Assembly (NCBI GenBank): GCA_030847615.1
Contig: JAUMIR010000005.1
Location: 82,432,492 to 82,496,491 of the forward strand
DNA from: Gambelia wislizenii
Taxonomy: Eukaryota > Chordata > Lepidosauria > Squamata > Crotaphytidae
DNA length: 64,000 bases
Direction: 5' to 3'
Both the position numbers and the translations under genes were made by a program. The notes under the pieces are model-generated. The model was not told the origin of the DNA and did not search any database. It was given only the letters and a program-made list of their open reading frames with translations. Positions 1-12,114 of this stretch are shown here, piece after piece (position 1 is the stretch's first letter; each line of letters begins with the position of its first letter).

Positions 1-520
1 TCTTGGAGCCCTGCAATTCTGACAACACAGGGCTTTTCCCCTGTTTTGCTCCCAGGCAGTCCTCATGACCCCTGGGACAAAGATGGGGCAAGATGGGGGG
101 TAGAGCCTGATAAACCATTATATTAAAATACCTTTTAAAATGTATTCCAACCGGGAAGAAATCAATCAGACCTCATGTGACTGCAGGAGTCCATTCTGGC
201 ATGCCAGCTCATTGATGCACCTGCCCTCTGCAACCACTCTTCTGCAGCAAAAAGCAGGCCTGCAGTGTGAGACCAAGGCTGGTCACGTGCAGGGGGCCTT
301 GGTCACATGGGCTGGCTTGCTAGTTTCAGAGAGAGTGAGGAAGACTTCCTCCCATTTTGTAGAAATATCAGGGGAAGAATGGGCCTGATTCACAGGCAGG
401 ATATGCCAGTGGGGAGCCCGGGGAGCCTGGCCCGTGCAGATGAACCCCTGAAGTCACCTTTGTGCTGTTTAAATCCAGAGGATTTCCTCCCTCACACCAA
501 GTGCAGCAGGGCAATATGCT
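1..520 (-). repeat. Interspersed repeat R1, copy 1, cut by the window edge
   Basis: Read on the minus strand, this stretch follows the same order of blocks as the repeats at 13855-14440 and 21808-22340. These include a 'gaccagccttggtc' block, an 'actcctgcagtc' block, and a terminal block with 'gactgcc...gggagcaaaac...gcagggctcc'. It has no meaningful ORF; short frames here are chance. Length and lack of coding suggest a non-autonomous element, but I cannot name its class. The first bases of the window lie inside the repeat. Confidence 0.55.
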
Positions 521-3500
521 AGACTATAGAATGTGAACCCTGAGCTACCAGTGTGCTCAAAATTTGTTCACTGTGAGTCTGAAGCATGAGGGCCTTGCGC
601 TGTAGTAAACCCATACCATTTCCACCAACATGTAATACCAACTTGTTTGAAGGATCTGAAGTCTACAAAGCTGGAAGTGTTGAACCCCTGCCCTGTAGAT
701 AAGAGATGGACAACCATGGGTGCTGCTTTATTCCCCTAGAAGACCTTGGAAGCCCATCCCCAGGAAAAAAACAACAACCATTTATTTGCCCCTAAAGCTC
801 TCTGGAGGTATGGGGGCATCTTCACCATGCTTTGCCCTCCTAGGGCTATTTTAGGTACAGAAGATGCTTTTTTAACATATGGAAATGAACTTTCCTTTTC
901 ACTTCTTGTTCTTTAAAAGCCTCTCCAAGGCCTAAAATAATTCTGAAGAGAAATATGGTAAAGTTGCTCCAATATGGTCGGAGGTTATTTGGAACATCTG
1001 GAGACACAGAAATTTGGAAAAAAATGTTTACCTCTCAGGGCCCTACCAAAACACCACCCCAAACCAAACCAGCTAAAATAGCTTTGGTCCACTTTTATTT
1101 TTCTCAACATCTGCTGCTCCCCAACAGTCCTATCCTTTCCTTATGGCTGACCTCTTGAAAAAAATTGTTAATGACAGAGTGAAAATGATGTGGAGAAGTA
1201 TGTTTCAAAGGAGAGGGAAGGAAAACTGCTGTAAGATTCATAAATTACCCTGTACCTTAGGATTTTTCTCTAATGTTCAGAATTCTATCATAACTTCATT
1301 TCAAAGAAAGTATGTTTATGACTAGACAAAAATAAAACTCCTGTATAAAGTAATATCCACACTACTTTTTTAACTGTCATGGGTATGCTAGAAGCAATCT
1401 TAGGAATTGTGTTTCTGTGATAACCTTTGATATTTTTGTGGAAAAGTAATTATCATTAAACCTGTGCAAGGCCTTGAAGAATGTTAAACTAACTATAAAC
1501 CCATTTCTAATATATACACAAAGGTTTAATATTAATTCTTTCACTTGATGAGATTAAAAAAGAAGGTGCCAGTATTCTTGTACGAAAGTGTGTGGGGAAC
1601 TATTATCCATTTTCTCTGATCAAATTATTGCCTTGCATGTAATAATCTCTTTGGCTTCTATTATAATTTTTAAAAACATGATAAATCAATTTCTATAGTG
1701 AACCAATTTCCTTCATCTGAATTGTGTCCTTTAGTCCATAGAAAGATCATTAGGCTTAAAACTATCTCCTGAAAATACAATTTGTGAAATATCAATCATT
1801 TTGTTTAATGCTAAGAATTGTAATGAGATACACAATGAGCACTAATATTCAAATTTATTTATTTATAAAATTAGGGTTTTTTCCCACAGCAGTAATATTT
1901 GTTCAGTTTTCTAGCCAACTGAAGCTAAAAATGCATTTGCATTTCAGACATTGCAATATTAGCAACATTTCTCTGCTACTGTTTCATGTCTCCTACAAAA
2001 CATTCCCTGAAGATTTTTTTAAAAAAGATTGACTTCCATGGACATTTGCATACTATGAAAATATAACAAGAATCTGTTCAAGTGTTTTAACTGTGAAAAC
2101 ACTGGAATAGTGAGCTGGAGCCATTTAAAAATATGCTAGCTTGATATTCTAATTATCAAAAAGTGATGTATCTCCTTCAAGTTGAGTATAATTCAACTTT
2201 TCTTGTCTAGAATGTGTCTTTGCATTGATTCAAATGGGCTTAAACAGTTGAATTTCCCCACATTGAGACCACTGCTAATTTTGTTTTGGTAATGCCTTTT
2301 ATTCAACTCAGTTTCTTGCTTGTCCTACACCATCTGCAGGATGAAGAAAAGCTAGGGATGAATGAGAAATGGATTGGGTTTATACTGTGAGATTTTCAAT
2401 ATATACCTCCCAGAACCAAATGTGATTTAAACAAACAAACAAAAAGATTAAGCAGTCAGAAATCCATACATTCTGATTCCGGAAGGCAATTTCCAAACCA
2501 ACAGAAAAATGTGTTGAAGAAATCATAATTGCAAAACATGTGCATGAAAAATGTGTGCATATGAAACATGCATATAAACACAGTATACACAATAGGGAAA
2601 TGCACACAAAATGCATCCACACACAAAAATATGGATTTGAATTTTATGCAGTGAGAAAACTCAAGTTGAAATGAGCCTGGCATGGAAAAGCAAGAACTTT
2701 AATGAAACTGAGCTTGACGGATTTGCATATCCCTTATCGAAGATACCAATATCACTAGGAATGCAACATAGCTACCCCCATTTTCTTTCGATGACAAACA
2801 CATAAAATAATGAGGCCAGACACAAAGCTTGGATTAAAATAGGGGTCACTTTATTTATTCTATCATCTATTTAATCTTTATTCCTTGGGATATGCAAACT
2901 AGAGGGGAGATCCAATGCAGGAAAAGCTGGAGCCATTGATCTCACCCCGACCTACCTCCCAGTTTCCCTTGGCAAAACACCTGAGCCCCGGGGGGTTTCC
3001 CATCAACTGTGCAACCCCCTGGGCACCATCTGCTGGAAGGCTAAACCCCAGGATGAGTCACCTCAAGTCACATGACTTCTGGCAAGGGCTTGACCCTCGG
3101 GCATGCCTCAAGGATAGTCTACTCCGCACCTCCCAAGTCATGTGGCCTGCAAGGACAGTTTGATAGAGCCATCCTTCACCCAAAAGGGGTGCCATAGGTG
3201 TACACCAAACTACTCCCCATCTCCCCCACAACCTACCAGTTGACCACCTATTTACAACACCACCGTAAGGCCAATTCTCCAAGTCCCTTGTAACAGTGTG
3301 GGGTAGGAAAAAAAAATTAAAACCTGTGGAAGGTGGGGAAAATTCCCTACCTGGTCCATAAGCGACCAGAAGATGCACACTATGAAAGAAGTGGGGTGGG
3401 TGGGTTGAATTCAATCAAAAGTGGAGGAGGGAACTTCTGGACCTTCAGATGTTGCCTGGCTCTGTCACCCACAATCTCAAGGCACCACAGACAATAGCTA

Positions 3501-4560
3501 GGGAAGAGATATGAGTTGCAATCTGACAATATCTGGGTGGTCCTCGGTTCCCTACGGCTGCTCTAACCAGTGTACATTATATGTTCTATCCCTGGCTCAC
3601 TTCCTGTATTCCTGGATCAGCACTTCATGCTGTCCATCTTTCAAGATTTAATGTTGCTTCTTCCACCACCACCCCACCCAAAGTCTTGTAAATATATATG
3701 TTGTATAGGCCTCTGAATGAATGGGCCTTCAGAATTCCCTGTTCCATTTTTGGACAGAGAAAATGGTGATATTTGATATTAACATTTCATCAGACAAATG
3801 GGAAAAACATATGGTAATAGCCTGGCCTATATTTTTCATTCCCTACAATACCTGGACAAATAAAGGCATGGATTGTAGCTGCCACAGAAAATGGTGAAGA
3901 ATATTTATATAAAAAGTTGCAACATGGCCTTTTTCTAGGGGTGTAGGGAAGGTGAAGATGCTGCATAGTGTTGTACATATAACAACTCATTAGTGACTTC
4001 TGAAAGGAATCTCATTCAGTTCTTTACTCATCTTTGACAGGCTCTTCAAATTCACATTTTGCCTTCTGTTGGGAAATGTGAGAGTATAAAAGCAACGGCA
4101 ATCACAGATCAACTCTCACCAGTCACAGTAACACTTTTCATTTATTATTGTTCAAGGGCTAAGAAGGCTTGGTATTTTTAAAGACGCTATGGGGCACACC
4201 TGCTTGTGCTTCACAATAAATTCTATCAATCACATAAACCCTCAACTGAAGCTGAAACCAACTGAGGAGAAAGTTGCTCACTTGATCGCTGGGTTTACAG
4301 TTAAGCTGGGAAGGCTAAACCAAAAATAAACAGAGTGTTTCAAAGTGATGAAGAGAGCTCAGGTCTTCAGAGAATCCCATTTTATGAAGAAGTGTTCCAT
4401 TTTGAATGAATGTGGGAAAGAAAGCAAGATATGCCACAAAGTGTATATATTTATGAATAAAAAAGGTTGATGGTGGAAGCTGACAAGATTAAAGTTACAG
4501 TAAATAATTAAACAGTCGCAGTGTGGTGTATAGGACTTACAAAATTGGTATAAAACCCCT
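521..4560. other. Intergenic stretch, no gene recognised
   Basis: I see no recognisable coding domain here. The stretch is AT-rich, apart from a GC-richer block around 2915-3420 whose origin I cannot identify. All reading frames are short and show no family motifs. A TATAAAA string lies at 4085-4091, but nothing downstream supports a promoter. The stretch probably holds unique DNA plus old unrecognised repeats. Confidence 0.5.
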
Positions 4561-4582
4561 ATTTAGTTTTTATTCCAACCCC

Positions 4583-5457
4583 CTCACATTTCCCTTTTCC
4601 CTCCACCCCCACCTCCACCCCATGGCGTGATTAGTATGCAGTTGGATCTGTCTTGCTTGAGCTTGCCCACCACTCTGGAGAGGAGTGGGAATGGGGGGAA
4701 AGCATACAGTAGAGCTCCTGACCATTTGAACAGAAATGTGTCCCCCAGGTTCCTGCAAGACATCCACTGTCTTGAACAGTAGAGGTTGCATTTGGCATTC
4801 TGATGCAAAACAAAGAAGCAAAGTCTATTGTGGGCAGGCCCCACTCTGAGAAGAGTGTAGAAAGCACCTCCAGTGCCAATGATCACTCATGACAGCTTGT
4901 CTTGGTTCGACTCCGCGAGTATGCAATGTCGTTTTGAGTCCCGGCCAGGTGGATGGCTGTCAGAAATACACCTCTGTGTATGCACCAGTCCCAGATCTGA
5001 GTTGACAGGTCTATGAGAGTCTTGGACCTAGTTCCTCCCTGCTTGTTGAGGTAGAAGACTGTGGTGGTGTTGCCTGACACCACTTGCATCTCCCTGCCAC
5101 TGAGTGAGGATTCAAACACCCTCAGTACCTTGAACACTGCCAGGAGTTCCAAGGCATTGATGTGAAGGTCCTTCTCTGTTGCTGACCAGAGGCCATGGAT
5201 GCCGAGGCTATGAGAATACCTCCCCATCCTGTTGTGGATGCATCCATCATCAGGGACCTGGATGGGTGATGGACTTCGAAGGACAGGCCACACCTCATGT
5301 TCCGCTGGGAGGACCACCACCGGAGGAGCTCTCTAGGATTGACAGCAGCCTCAGGGGGTCATCTCACAGAGGGCTGAATGACTGCAGAAACCAAACTTGT
5401 AAAGGGTGCATACGGAGCCTGGCGAAGGGGGTTACTGCTGAGATCAAAGCCATGTGA
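4583..5457 (-). pseudogene. DIRS RNase H domain and following segment, broken
   Basis: The frame at 5320-4883 has the features of a DIRS/Ngaro RNase H: 'MGRYSHSLGIHGLWS', then 'HINALELLAV' (conserved E and L) and 'YLNKQGGTRS'. The reading then shifts frame. Segments at 4886-4584 carry 'NAKCNLYCSRQWMSCRNLGD' and 'GALLYAFPPFPLLSRV', which in DIRS polyproteins follow RNase H. Coding similarity ends in a G-rich run near 4583. The RNase H would degrade the RNA strand during cDNA synthesis. Several frame changes make it non-functional. It sits directly downstream of the RT, as expected. Confidence 0.8.
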
Positions 5458-5564
5458 CTGAGAATAGTCTGAAAAATGTGCACTGTTACTCTCCTCTGTG
5501 ATGTGCAATGGTTCACCATGGCCTGTAGCTTGAGAAAGCAGTCCTCTGGGAGAAACCCTTTGCC

Positions 5565-6375
5565 CTAGACAGAGTTCAGTTTGGCTCCAATGAACTTTGC
5601 AACCTTTGAGGGGGTTAGCTGTGACTTGTTTATATTGATCCTGAGACCTAGGTTTTGTAGCAGGGAGATCACTATGGTCACATCACCTACTACCTTTTCT
5701 CTTGATGGTTCCTTATCAACCAGTTGTCCAGATACAGGAAGACTACAATTCCTCTCATGTGCAGGTGAGCAATCACTGGGGCCATGCATTTTGTGAACAT
5801 CCTCAGGGCTGTGCAGAGGCCAAATGGGACAGCCTCGAAGCGGTACATTTTGTGCCCTACTGTGAATGCCAGGAACCATCTGTGTGGCCTTCCTATCGTG
5901 ATGTGGAAGTAGGCATATTTGAGGTTGATGGTAGTGAACCAGTCTCCTGCGTGCAGGAACGGAGGATAGAAGAAAGGGTGACCATTTTGAATCATTTAGG
6001 AATAATGAAGTGGTTCACTTCTCTGAGGTCTAGGATGGGACACAAACCACCATCCTTTTTGCTCATGAGGAAGTAGCGGGAGAAGAAAGATTCTCTTTGC
6101 TGGTATTAATGAACCTTTTCTTTAGCCCTCTTTCTCAATAAGGATAGAACCTCTTCTTCGAGGGGAACAGAGGGGGTGGTGGACCTGAGAAGTCCTGTGG
6201 GTGGTAGGGTGTAGAATTCTATGAAGTATCCATTCTGGATGATACTGAGAACCCATGAATCTGTAGTGATGGCACACCAATGGTGGTATGCAGGTAGTAG
6301 GCCATCTGATGGTGGTTGGCCTGGAAAGACGAGAGGAGTGGGTATGTAGTCAAGTTTTCTGTTTGGCAGGTTCAA
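5565..6375 (-). pseudogene. DIRS reverse transcriptase, frameshifted
   Basis: The N-terminal part (6375-6106) has 'ITTDSWVLSIIQNGYFIEF', typical of the start of a DIRS RT. The core (5995-5690) has 'DWFTTINLKYAYFHITI' (motif A region), 'FEAVPFGLCTALRMFTK' (motif B) and 'VVFLYLDNWLI' (motif C). A further frame (5879-5565) carries 'LGLRININKSQLTPS' and 'FIGAKLNSV', the thumb-side motifs. Motif C reads YLDN where DIRS RTs normally read YLDD, so a catalytic aspartate is lost. At least two frame changes separate the pieces. Confidence 0.85.
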
Positions 6376-7110
6376 GTTTTTTTCTTCTGGAACTGAGACT
6401 TATGTTTACTGGTAGCTGGGAACTTTCTCTGGTATTGAGTGTATAACTGTAAGGAATGCTGAGTACGTGATGAGGGGCTGAACCTCCTTTGAAAAGAAGG
6501 TGGGAACCTCTTGGTGTAGAATCTGGAGCATGGGGGTGGGCTTGGTGGAGGAATCCCAAAGTGCTTAGCTGTTGTTCGCATCTTGTATGTATGCTCTAGC
6601 TTCGTGTCAGTTTCGGAGTGGAAGAGGCCGGCTTCATCAAAGGGAAGGTCCTCAATAATGGACCTGGCAGTCAAGGAGAGGCCAGTTGAGTGCAACCATG
6701 CATGCCTGCAAACAGCAATGGAACTGACCAAAATCTTCCCAGCACAATCCGTCACATGCTTGGCTGACTGACGTTGGTAATCAACTAGTGCAATGCTGTC
6801 GTTTCTGGTATTTAGGGTTAGGTCCACATCTTGTTGTGGGACCTTGGCCAGAAGAGGAGATATGATGTCACAGAGGTGTCCTTGATATGCTTCCATACAC
6901 GCAATCTAATTTGCTATCTTCATGAGAAGACACGCTGATGAGTAAAACTTCTTTCCCACAGCGTCCAGCTTCTTGCCCTCTTGTTCCGTAGATGAAGAAT
7001 GGATTTTATGTGACGTGTGCATCTGTGCTGCATCCACAATGATGGAATTTGGCTTTGGGTGGGAAGACAACCAGGGAACTGCTTCGTCCCAGACCCTGTA
7101 GAGATGTTCT
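6372..7110 (-). pseudogene. DIRS ORF1 (Gag-like) C-terminal part
   Basis: A 174-codon open frame (6896-6372) contains 'RSIIEDLPFDEAGLFHSETD', a hallmark of DIRS ORF1, then a Pro/Ser/Arg-rich tail. Upstream, to about 7110, another frame reads 'LDAVGKKFYSSA' and 'RVWDEAVPWLSS', also typical ORF1 blocks. ORF1 is thought to be the structural protein of these elements. The start is lost because the L2 interrupts the gene just upstream; the N-terminal half lies at 10083-11733. Confidence 0.8.
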
Positions 7111-7599
7111 AGGACTCTGGAGGAAGCCTTCCTCCCCCATTACACCAGGGTAAAAGGCTGCTGAGATAACTGAGCAGGGAGTTGGGCTGTGGATAGGAGT
7201 GGCTGGCCTTAAAAGTCACTCCACCACCACCACCCCAGCAATACCTACCTACCAGCCAGCCAGCCAGCCAGGAAGGGCCTGAGGGCATGGCCTCAATCCA
7301 ACTGGGGTTTCAACTCCTACCGCAGCTGCTTAGCTATTGCCTTCTAACTATCTGTTTACGAACACAGGGGCTGTTAAAACAGCTGGGACTGTTAAAACAA
7401 CCACCCAGATGGAAAGCAGTGAGGGAGAGCTAACAAATGTCTTATTGGGAGCAGTGATTCAGGTTGTGCAGGGCAAAGGAAGGTATGGGGATAACAGAAT
7501 GGAATATTGTTACAAAAGAAGGTGGGCTCAATGTCTGAAAGCAATCCTGCCATCAGTCCATTCTGTTACCCAAAGTAGGCTGGGGAGCTTATCAACCAT

Positions 7600-8153
7600 G
7601 CCACAGAACCTTACCTTACTTCTCTGCAATGCCAGGTTGATAAAGAACAAAACCCATATCATCCATGATTTACTCGTGGATGAAAAGGTTGACCTGGCTT
7701 GCTTCACAGAAACCTGGCTGGGAGAGGACAGTGCCATCACCTGGAATCAGGCTCTCCTGACCAGGTACTCTGTTAATGAGCAGGTAAGGGAAAGTGGGCG
7801 GGGTGGTGGTGGCGGAATGGCCCTAGTCCATAGAGATAATCTTACCCTGACCAGGATACTTATCCAGAAAATAGACCACTTCGAGTGTGTGTATCTAAGC
7901 CTGAAAACCAGGGATAGGGATTCTGTTGGTATACCATCCACCTCATTGTCTAACAGACTCCCTATCTGAGCTGACACAACTGGTCTCAGAGCTGCTGTTG
8001 GAGTCACCCAGACTTTTAGTTCTGGGTGACTTTAACATCCCATTCGAGACAAGTTTAACAGGTGTGGCTTGGCAATTCATGGATTCCATGACAGACATGG
8101 GCTATCCCAACTGGTTTCGGGGCCAACACACTGTGTGTGGGTCACAGTCTTGA
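7600..8153 (+). pseudogene. L2 endonuclease domain, frameshifted
   Basis: The 210-codon frame at 7337-7969 carries 'LLLCNARLIKNKTHIIHD', then 'VDLACFTETWLGED' (the catalytic E within TETW) from about residue 93. After a frame change near 7930 the domain continues in 7926-8153 with 'PRLLVLGDFNI', the GDFN block of AP-type endonucleases. The enzyme would nick target DNA to start target-primed reverse transcription. The frame break and later stops make it inactive. Confidence 0.8.
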
Positions 8154-8934
8154 TGCGGTTCTCAGTATGGAGCAGGTATATCTGTGGGCGGAGGTAGTGA
8201 GTACCACCACACTGTCATGGATGGATCATTTCCTGGTTATGGTCAGACTTAGAGCAAATGTCCGCCCCAATGGGGGTGGAGGACCCATTAGAATGGTCCA
8301 CCCTCAGAGGCTAATGAAGCCAATAGGTCTTCAGAAAGCCTTGGAGGGTTCCTTGGTTGGTAATGCCAGTGATTCTGTTGAAGCTCTGGTTGATACTTGG
8401 AACAACGATCTCACTAGGGCCATTGACACAATCACTCCTAAGCGTCCTTCCTAACCCACTCCAAATAAACAACCATGGTTCACAGAGGAACTTAGGAAGA
8501 TAAAGCGGGCTGGACAACTAGAGTGTACCTGGTGGAAAACTTGACTCTTATCTGACAAGACTCATCATAGGAATTTTCTTTATCCCTATCGAGAGGCAAT
8601 ACATGCAGCACAGAGATCTTTCTGATCTGCACGTATTGCGTCTCCAGAGTCCCATCCAGCAGAGCTGTTAAGGGTAGTAAGAGAACTCACACAGGCTCCA
8701 CCCATACAGAACCCTCTACTGAACCCGACAGCGGCCAGCTGTGATGTGTTTAACAACTACTTTGCAGATAAAATCTTTCAGATAAGAGCCAACTTGGATG
8801 CTGGCTTTATAGCAGAGTCGACTGATGAGGTTCCAGTAAACCCGTTTCTGAGATTAGACTGGATCAGTTTGAGCTGATGAGTACCGATGACGTGGACAAG
8901 ATCCTTGGAAAAGTGAGGAAGATTATGTGCCCTC

Positions 8935-9708
8935 TTGACCCTTTCCCATCATGGCTGGTCGTCCAGGGGGGTGATGCAATTGATGGCCTTTCTTAAGGAG
9001 ACCATCAATGCATCCCTTAGGGAAGGAGTTATGCCATCTTGTTTAAAGGAAGCAGTTGTGAGACCACTCCTAAAGAAACCTGCCCTGGACCCCCTGGACT
9101 TGAGAAATTATAGACCGGTTTCCCATCTGCCATTTTTGAGCAAGGTGATTGAGCGGGCCATTGCTTCTCAATTCCAAGTAATCTTGGATGAAACTGATTT
9201 TCTAGATCCATTTCAAACCGGCTTCAGATTGGGATTTGGGGTTGAGACTGCCATGGTTATTCTGTTAGATGACCTTCACCAAAACATCGACAGGGGAAGC
9301 GTGACCCAGTTGGTGCTTTTGGATCTCTCCGCAGATTTTGATACGATAGATCACGGCATCCTTTTGGAACACCCGGGAGAGTTGGGGATTGGAGGCACTG
9401 CACTTCAGTGGTTCCATTCCTTCCTCTCAGGTAGATTCCAGAGGGTGATGCTCGGGGACAGTTGCTCATCAAAAATAGAGCTTAATTGTAGCATCCCTCA
9501 GGACGCCATCCTGTCCCCAATGCTTTTTAATATCTATATGAAGCCGCTGGGAGAAATCATCTGGAGACATGGGGGGGGGTGTTATCAGTATGCTGATGAC
9601 ACCCAAATATATTTCTCCATGTCTCGGTCATCAGCCTTGACAACAGATGGTATTTCTCCCCTCAGTCACTGTCTTGTAGCGGTAATGGACTGGATAAGGA
9701 AAAATTGA
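8935..9708 (+). pseudogene. L2 reverse transcriptase, 257-codon open segment
   Basis: The segment contains 'LRNYRPVSHLPFLSKVIERA', 'FQTGFRLGFGVETA', 'VLLDLSADFDTIDHGIL' (motif A), 'LSPMLFNIYMKPLG' (motif B region) and 'YQYADDTQIYFS' (motif C, both catalytic Asp present). The usual G/GSVLSP block reads PQDAILSP. It ends at a stop at 9706-9708, where L2 RTs would continue; later sequence to about 10080 still looks L2-derived ('LNPEKTEML' lies in frame after the stop). It is one of the longer intact RT segments in the window. Confidence 0.85.
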
Positions 9709-10082
9709 CTCAAACTGAATCCAGAGAAAACAGAGATGCTTACAGTGGGGCCCCCTAAACCTGGTATTGGATTGCAACTGCCAGTCCTGAGCGGGGTCAC
9801 ACTCACTGCTAAGGACTGTGTTTGCAGTTTGGAGTGCTCCTCGACTTGTCGCTTCACATGACTGCTCAGGTGAATGCAATAGTCAAGAGCACAGGTTATC
9901 AACTTCAGCAGATACGCCAACTGCGCCCTTACTTCAAGACAAAGACCTAGAAACTGTAGTGCATGCACTGGTAACCTCATGACTCGATTTCTGCAATCAT
10001 GGAAGATGGGGTGATCTATGTGCACATCTGGAACCAAAGTAGGAAGACCATCCTGTTAACGATTTCTGACAAGGAGTGGACA

Positions 10083-11733
10083 TCATCTGTTGGCAAAGCT
10101 GGCTCCTGCATGGGTGGACAACCTGGGTGTAGGGGTGTGATCATCCAACTCATCTGACTCGCAGTCTGTAGTCTGGTTAATTGGTGTTGGCAGAGGCTTG
10201 GGATGCCCCAGTGGGACAGGGGTGGGCAAGTCCCTAGTATCTGCTAGTCTAGGCGAGGGTGACTTCCTGTCCAGAGACTGATGAGATGAGCATTTGGGTG
10301 CCTTCTTCTGAGGGGACTTATGCTTCTTAGGTGGCTCCATTGCTGCAGACTGGCTAGGCTTGCAACGTCCTTCCGGGGAGTGATGGTGTCTCCGTCAGTC
10401 TCAATCTTCTTTCCAGTATCAGGGAGAGCAATCATATCGGTACTGTCTGGAATATGGTACCGGGGACCAGTAGTACTGATTGGGATAGAAGCCTCTCAGT
10501 GGCAGAGGGTTGTATTGGTACCGATAGTACCAGTCCCACCAGTCCTCCTCATACCATAATGACTCATCGCCGGAAGACTGGGAGCTGCTGGACAGAGATC
10601 ATGATGGACATTGGTGCAGTCTAGGCATGCAGGACCGCAAAGCAGAGTGGGATTTACGCCTTGACAGTCTCAGTGTCGGTGATCTAGGAGGTACCGGTAC
10701 TGGACACTTAGAAAGTGGTCTTGGCAATGACGTTTTCTGTCTATCCAGGACATCTGGAGTCGGCGACCGATGGGACGACCGAGAATGGGACTACTGCGTC
10801 AACAGCAGATGGTAGACTGACCTCGATTGAGAGTGGGACCTTGAAACATGGTGATCTGCTAACAGAGACCGAGATCAGATTCAGGATCAGGACTGGGACC
10901 TACATTGGGAACCTGTGTGGCACCGAGAAGCAGAGCGAGACTTAGAGCGGTGAACAGACTAAGAGCAAAGCCAGGATTGAGATCAGGATCAGGATTGTGT
11001 CTGACATCACACTATGGTACCGATGTCCAACGGTGACCTGGATCTCGATATCCTGATGACACAGACACCGATGGAGGACTCATCAGTAATCTTTTCCACT
11101 GCATAAGCAGATTCTGCTTCCCGGTGTCAGTCCAGTGATGTTATCGAGAGTCGCTGTTTCGCTAGGGGTGATACTGGGGATCCTTCCATGGATTCACCTC
11201 TGGATCTCTTCGGTTTCAGGTCATGAGACGTGTTCAGGATGTTTGGCCTTCTTATGCTCTTAGGGGATTCCTTCCTTCCAGCAGCCTTGGTCTTCTTAGC
11301 TTGGGGATCTTTCGGTTTTGACACTGTCTAAGAAGGCTCTGGTACCATCTCCAGTCCACCAAAGTCCCGGGATCGTCAAGGCCAGATCAGCCCGCACCAT
11401 TATCCCTCACTCTGGTTGCCATCAGGATGGACACTGGATCTTTCACCAGTACATATGCAGGACCTTTTTGGCTGGGCCCTTAGACTTTTCAGGGGAGAGT
11501 GCCGAACTCAAAGCCTTCCCCGGAGACAAAACTGATAAGGCCTTCTCGTACAACTGGGCCTTGAGCCTTTTGTCCTGATTTTTCCTGGCCTGTGGGGTGA
11601 AAGCCTTGCAATGCCTGCATGAGGCAACATCATGGGTTTCTCCGAGACAAAACAGGCACTTGGAATGGCCATCAGACTCAGTCATTTTGGCCAAGCATTG
11701 GGAGCAGGATTTAAAGAAACCAGCCCCAGACAT
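10083..11733 (-). pseudogene. DIRS ORF1 (Gag-like) N-terminal part
   Basis: The frame at 11733-11443 begins MSGAGFFKSC and has a Cys/His cluster: CxxC at residues 10-13, CLFCLGE at 26-32, His34, and CRHC at 39-42, followed by basic residues. This pattern marks the N-terminus of DIRS ORF1. Downstream frames (11324-11127, 10435-10244, 10340-10083) are Lys/Pro/Ser-rich, as in the middle of the protein ('SKPKDPQAKKTKAAG', 'PPKKHKSPQKKAPK'). The frames do not join without shifts, so the gene is decayed. The L2 begins at its downstream edge near 10080. Confidence 0.75.
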
Positions 11734-12114
11734 GCTTATGAGGGAAAAGATTTCACAGTACCATCCAATCCAAGGTCAGAAGAGCATAATTCAATCCTGT
11801 AGTCAAATCCAGTGAAGAGATAGTCACAGTATCAGTAGAATCCAAAGTCAGAGCTGTAAATCAGTCCAATCCAAAAGACAAATTCAAGGGATAAGCAGAA
11901 GGGAAGTCGAAGTCCAGTCCAAAGTCAGAAAAAAGTCAAAAAGAGAGTCAAAATGAGAACAATGAGGCTAGCAGAAGTTCCTTTAGTACTTTCGATGTGG
12001 GGGGAAAAAGGAACTGAGCACTTGGTGAGGGATGGGCTTATATGCCCCAGGGGTGAGGGGGGCAGTCTTACCTCCCACAAGTTTTTAATGAAGTGCTAGA
12101 AGTTTCTGAAGTGC

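Larger units (their letters stand above)
7230..10080 (+). mobile_element. L2-type LINE nested in the DIRS element
   Basis: A plus-strand non-LTR element with an apurinic-type endonuclease (7337-8153) and RT (8935-9708), opposite in strand to the DIRS parts on both sides. The layout and the motifs 'TETWLGED', 'LGDFNI' and 'YADDTQIYFS' fit the L2 clade. DIRS ORF1 coding stops near 7110 and resumes at about 10083, so this element inserted into a pre-existing DIRS copy. A CAGC microsatellite (about 7254-7272) lies near its left edge. I could not define a TSD. Confidence 0.8.
4575..12110 (-). mobile_element. DIRS retrotransposon, truncated and split by an L2
   Basis: Minus-strand remains of a DIRS-type element read in the order ORF1 N-terminus (11733 to 10083), L2 insert (about 7230-10080), ORF1 C-terminus (about 7110 to 6372), reverse transcriptase (6375 to 5565) and RNase H (about 5457 to 4583). 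DIRS elements normally also carry a tyrosine recombinase and unusual terminal repeats; I find neither below 4575, so the 3' part is missing. Every domain has frameshifts or stops, so the copy is dead. Boundaries are approximate. Confidence 0.8.

Noticed and set aside
2915..3414. GC-richer block with frames on both strands as a possible exon or CpG island
   Set aside because: CpG is not notably high, there are no motifs or splice sites, and frames overlap on both strands.
4085..4091. TATAAAA string as a promoter
   Set aside because: The only ATG frame downstream (from about 4190) is under 50 codons with no motif. Such strings are common in AT-rich DNA.
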